Shown one piece after another: positions 60,001-64,000 of a stretch of DNA of 64,000 bases. Position 1 is the stretch's first letter. Each line of letters opens with the position of its first letter. The position numbers and the translations under genes are program-made. Source of the stretch: Macrobrachium rosenbergii (taxonomy: Eukaryota > Arthropoda > Malacostraca > Decapoda > Palaemonidae); assembly GCF_040412425.1 (NCBI RefSeq), contig NC_089744.1:35322599-35386598 (forward strand), written 5' to 3'. The notes beneath the pieces are model-generated. The model searched no databases, was not told the DNA's origin, and saw only the letters and a list, made by a program, of their open reading frames with translations.

Positions 60001-60971
60001 CATGGTACCACGGAAGTTCCATCAGTCGGGTCCATTACAGCTGAGGCTGCAACGGAAACACGGCTCGCCCAGGGCTCAGAGTTCGTTCTCTCCCACATTT
60101 TGGATTAACTGACCGACGGCTGCTGCTGCTGCTGCCGGCCAGAGTGGATCCTGGGCAGCCGGTTGGCCGGCTGGCTGGCTGGCTACTTTTCGGGGCGGGG
60201 TGGGGTGGTCTTGTCTCGGTAGGATATGTCCAGGGGGTAGGGGGAAGTTTTTCGCTTTTGGGGGGGCGTTTGTTAGTAAAAGAAAAGACCGCAGGCCCCA
60301 AAGGTATAAGACGAAAAGTGGAGATGTGAATTGGGAATGAAATCAAATCGGAAATGGAATATTTTACTGAACACAGGTCTTCTAGCCCCAATGGCGTTCA
60401 ATTCCTGATCAGATTTCTTTGTTGGGGAGAGGTAAAAGTCGGTGATTACACACATTTACTGTTTTCCTGCAGTCTTGAGGAAATTCAGCCTTGGAAATTG
60501 AATAATATTCATGCTATTGTTCCGGCACCTTACAAAACTCAACATGAGTTTAATGAAACTTTGTGTGAATGATCTCAAAATATATCTACGTATCCAGCAG
60601 TCTCGTTATTTCATGCACTATATATGCTTCGTGATCGGTTGTAAACAGAAATTGAAATAAGATTTCATATTAGTATAACAGAGTAAAAGGTTTTGCTTCA
60701 GATTATTGTACATCCTTGAATACGAATCAGAAGATGCATATAAGCCTTTGTTCCGTTTATTTTCTCTTGATCTGTTCATACTGATGTCCAGTGTAGGTTG
60801 ATTTCACGATTGGTTTCGACCAACAAGTATCACAGATATGTCTCCTAGGTAATGATCATCATTGAGAGACAATTTCTCTCTCGCTTTCGATTTCGTGGGT
60901 TGCTTAAAAAAAAGACAATCGTCACCTCCACATTCATGCTGTAGCTGTTGAATCTTGTGCAGCAGATATTA

Positions 60972-61072
<101 letters not shown>

Positions 61073-61316
61073 CTTACTGTTAAAGACCACGTTCAGAGGG
61101 CAAAGTACAGAAAATCATCTTTGAACTCGATTAAAACACAAATTGCGATTTTTTTTTTGTCTGCAAATGCTCTTACGTAAATGTCCTCTCGTTAAGAGGA
61201 CTTGGCGTCCTTGCGACAGATTCGTATGCGATGAAATAATTTAGCCCAAGTGTTGTAATTGAAGTTATGGGACGCATGACTATTGTTCCGCAGACAAACT
61301 GTATTTATGTTAACGA

Positions 61317-61600
61317 GTGCCGTCAGTGCACCTCATGCGGTGCACTGTAGGCATTACTTAAGGTTCTTTGCAGTGTCCCTTCGGCCCCTAGATGCAGCCC
61401 CTTTCATTCCTTTTACTGTACTTCCGTTCATATTCTCTTTCTTCCATCTGACTTTCCACCCTCATAGTGTAACTGAGGTTTTCCTCCTGTTTCACCTTTC
61501 AAACCTTTTTACTGTCAATTTTAGTTTCAGTGCTGAATGACTTATAGGTCCCAGCGCTTGGCCTTTGGCCTAGATTCTATATTCTGTTCTTTTCTATTCC
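61317..61600 (+). mobile_element. short interspersed repeat (decapod type), copy 2
   Basis: Begins GTGCCGTCAGTGCACCTCAT and GCGGTGCACTGTAGGCATTA, contains GTCCCAGCGCTTGGCCTTTG, and ends in TTCTATATTCTGTTC repeats. Same family as 23487-23773, opposite orientation, clearly diverged from it. Confidence 0.82.
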
Positions 61601-62013
61601 ATGGCCTTCGGATGTTAGTTAGACTAAAATAATGGTTTTCAATGATTTCTCAGCTTTGAGACCTGCGGGAAAGAAAATTTAAAAGTTCTCTCTAACATAA
61701 AGCTCCCTCTAATATAAGAAAAATAACGATTTTGTATTATTAGCAAACTGAAAGTCTATATCCACAGAGTTCTCCTTAATTGTAATTTAAACTATAAATT
61801 TCGTTTTCTATCCAAAGACTCTGTTGACCCTAAGTGTCGTAACGCCGATATACAAAATTCAATCAGTCAACCAAAATTCATTCCTGACATGCTTTGCGTT
61901 ATGTTAGCTTGCGCTCAAAGTTACTATTTTTTTTTTTTTTAAGAAACTTGCGGTATTCAGGCTGCACGATTTAAATATTTTACTGTACTTTTTGTACGAA
62001 ATATTATCAAGTA

Positions 62014-62015
<2 letters not shown>

Positions 62016-62077
<62 letters not shown>
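62016..62077. repeat. (TC)n microsatellite
   Basis: About 31 CT units, uninterrupted. Confidence 0.97.
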
Positions 62078-62079
<2 letters not shown>

Positions 62080-62309
62080 GAAAGTAAGAGAAGTGAGTTC
62101 TCCTTGCGAGAGGATCGAAGAATAACACTGATGTTACTGATAAAGCGACGGTTTTCAGATCCTATCAACGACTGATCAAGAGTCACTCGTGTCTCATAAC
62201 AATGCGTGTAGAAGAAGAAGAGAGCTTGATGTGACTCTTCTTCTATCGTGGACTGTAATGATTCCCTTCGTTTTGAAAGCTTTGATGAAGATTTTCTCCG
62301 GATCATAGA

Positions 62310-62361
<52 letters not shown>
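62310..62361. repeat. (ATT)n microsatellite
   Basis: About 17 perfect ATT units. Confidence 0.97.
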
Positions 62362-62363
<2 letters not shown>

Positions 62364-62829
62364 TGAAAATCTCATAATATCACGAGTCACCAAAATGGTG
62401 AGGAAATCCACAGTGGTGTAAATATAAATATAATTAGAAATTAGAGACTGAGAAGGAGAATCGAGCAGGTTCTCGAAATCTCTCGTTTGTATGTATATTT
62501 CTTATATATATTCACATTTACTTCACTGCGAATTTCTTCACAGTTATTACTATTATTATTATTATTGTTATTACAGTCTCAATCAAGGACGTGCACAAGT
62601 GGGGGGGGGGGCGAGCTTGGAGTGCTTGAGCCCCTGCCCTGTTTCTTCTTCATAGCTAAGGTGCCATTTTTGTCAGAAATAATAATTTCATTGGATCATA
62701 TTATACATAGATTGATTGATATTGGACCAGTATTTGTCAATAGCATATTTCCGCCTAACTGTCGGTCCACAGTCCGAAGCGACAGTCCGAGTCCTATTCA
62801 TAATGCTGTTCAACAGCAAGACCTGACTT

Positions 62830-63420
62830 ACGATCTGCATATATGATCACTGATGGTTTGCTGAAAAGACTTAATTAGCTAAGGACAGAAGAAGAATTCA
62901 AGGTTATATATAAAACTGCTACTCGACAGGCACAAGATGCAGATATTAAGGTTCCAGAGGAGGTTCCAGGTCAGAAGAGACCAGGAAAAGTGCCAGCAAG
63001 GTTCAAGTATACCTCTATGTCTGCAACAACAGATCACACTTCATAGACTTTGGAGGAGTGCTATCGTGTGAAAGTGTAGTACCCATTTCTGGACACACTT
63101 GGTCAAGAAATTGGGAGAAGATTTAAAGGGAAGGATGAGGGGGAATAAAAAAATAACAAAGAAAAGATCCCGAAGTCGCTCCATAGTTTAATTATGCCAA
63201 TGAACGGAAGGCAAGTGCAGACTCCACAGCAAGTACTCTGGTTCAAGATCTCCGTATATATGCTCTGCAAATTCTACGACTTCAAAGAAGAGGAAAACGA
63301 ACTTTTGACAGAATTGAGGGTGTTTTACTCATCTTACTCCCGGCCGAAACATGATCTGAGATCCACCCTCAAATCTATCAAGGAGAACGATGTCCATTAA
63401 ACTCTCCACCTATTGAGACT
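62830..63420 (+). pseudogene. probable hAT-type transposase fragment
   Basis: A broken plus-strand frame reads TRQAQDADIKVPEEVPGQKR, then LEECYRVKV, a stop, YPFLDTLGQEIGRRFKG, which resembles the EEYYRVNVYIPFLDH..ELNxRF segment of hAT transposases related to zinc-finger MYM proteins. It is followed at 63194-63400 by an open frame (YMLCKFYDFKEEENELLTEL). No dimerisation (hATC) domain was recognised before the window end. The attribution rests on one short motif. Confidence 0.45.
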
Positions 63421-64000
63421 CTCAATAGGTGGAAAGTTTGATGACCATCTAAATATCTCCGCCAGAAGAGATGCAGGCATATAGTCTGCCTACAGGCGGA
63501 ATGAACTTAGATAATTGTGTGAACTGTTCAGCTTCTACTTATCAAGCTACTTCCGTTATCAGAAATGTGAATTAATGTGCAGCATTCATCTTAAGTGATT
63601 ATCCTTTTTCGCAACATTAGTGGGTCCTTGAAATTCGGCAGCACTCTGGGAAAAGGTTGACAAAATCAGGAATAATCATGGATCAAATATGGTTCCTAGG
63701 GCGTCACCCTTTACCTGATTTCTCCTTTGAGAATTATCATAAAATGGATGTTCTCCCTTTTGTAGGAAAACTGAGCTCAGACTAACGTTTTTGAAGGCTT
63801 TTGACGATCACTTAAGACGGGAGGAAAAACTTCTCATGTTCCTGAAATCTGTGGATGGTTCCATCGTGGTAGTGAAATGCTCTCTTCGATACTGCATCTG
63901 TCTGTAAAGTCCTCCTAGAAATTTATATTGTCTCTATTATTCTTAATAAATATCTGACTTTCTTTTAATCTTCAGTTATTTCCAATTATATTGATGCGTG

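Noticed and set aside
60035..60391. Pro/Ser-rich minus-strand open frame in a GC-rich patch
   Set aside because: No domain, no splice support; the patch consists of CTG and GGCT simple repeats and G runs. A promoter is possible but unsupported.

Overview
This is a eukaryotic, animal window dominated by one large gene and the mobile elements lodged in its introns. The host is most likely a decapod crustacean. That rests on my recognition of repeat families common in shrimp and crab sequence (a tRNA-derived SINE at 2144, a second short repeat present at 23.5 kb and 61.3 kb, DIRS-type retrotransposons) together with long AG/CT, AT and ATT microsatellites; it was not checked by a search.

The backbone is CDKAL1, a tRNA methylthiotransferase, on the minus strand. 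Ten coding exons lie between 45983 (ATG) and 3298 (TGA). All nine junctions have GT/AG sites and matching phases, and together they give a 1674-nt CDS (557 residues plus stop), close to my recollection of roughly 580 residues for the human protein. The first coding exon is preceded by a good acceptor, so at least one 5' exon lies further up, possibly near 52.2 kb. The last exon of STOML2 (stomatin-like protein 2) lies at 2557-2795 on the plus strand, tail-to-tail with CDKAL1.

The rest is mostly transposon-derived. Region by region: 1-1950, a DIRS-like gag relic; 2144-2413, a SINE; 4615-7589 and 25807-28015, two inverted copies of a TTAA-bounded (piggyBac-type) non-autonomous element carrying 7 and 5 tandem units of about 380 bp; 9239-11151, a TIR element with a nested LINE fragment; 11.48-12.05 kb and 13.38-14.27 kb, foldback repeats; 18.5-21.9, 36.1-37.3 and 38.85-42.05 kb, DIRS elements with tyrosine recombinase or RT relics; 30.83-34.57 kb, a nearly full-length R4/Dong-type LINE with a 5S rRNA-like 5' end sitting between TAA microsatellites; 45057-45380, a small TIR element; 46.3-48.5 kb, a piggyBac transposase gene.

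Beyond the CDKAL1 5' end, 54.29-55.63 kb holds a decayed IS630/Tc1-like transposase, 55.88-56.7 kb a LINE 3' end, and 62.8-63.4 kb a probable hAT remnant. I found no tRNA genes, intact rRNA genes, CRISPR arrays or prokaryotic features. The genes do not form a pathway; only CDKAL1 and STOML2 look like host genes. The most unusual structures are the two satellite-bearing TTAA elements, whose inverted placement flanks four CDKAL1 exons, and the 5S-headed R4/Dong element.
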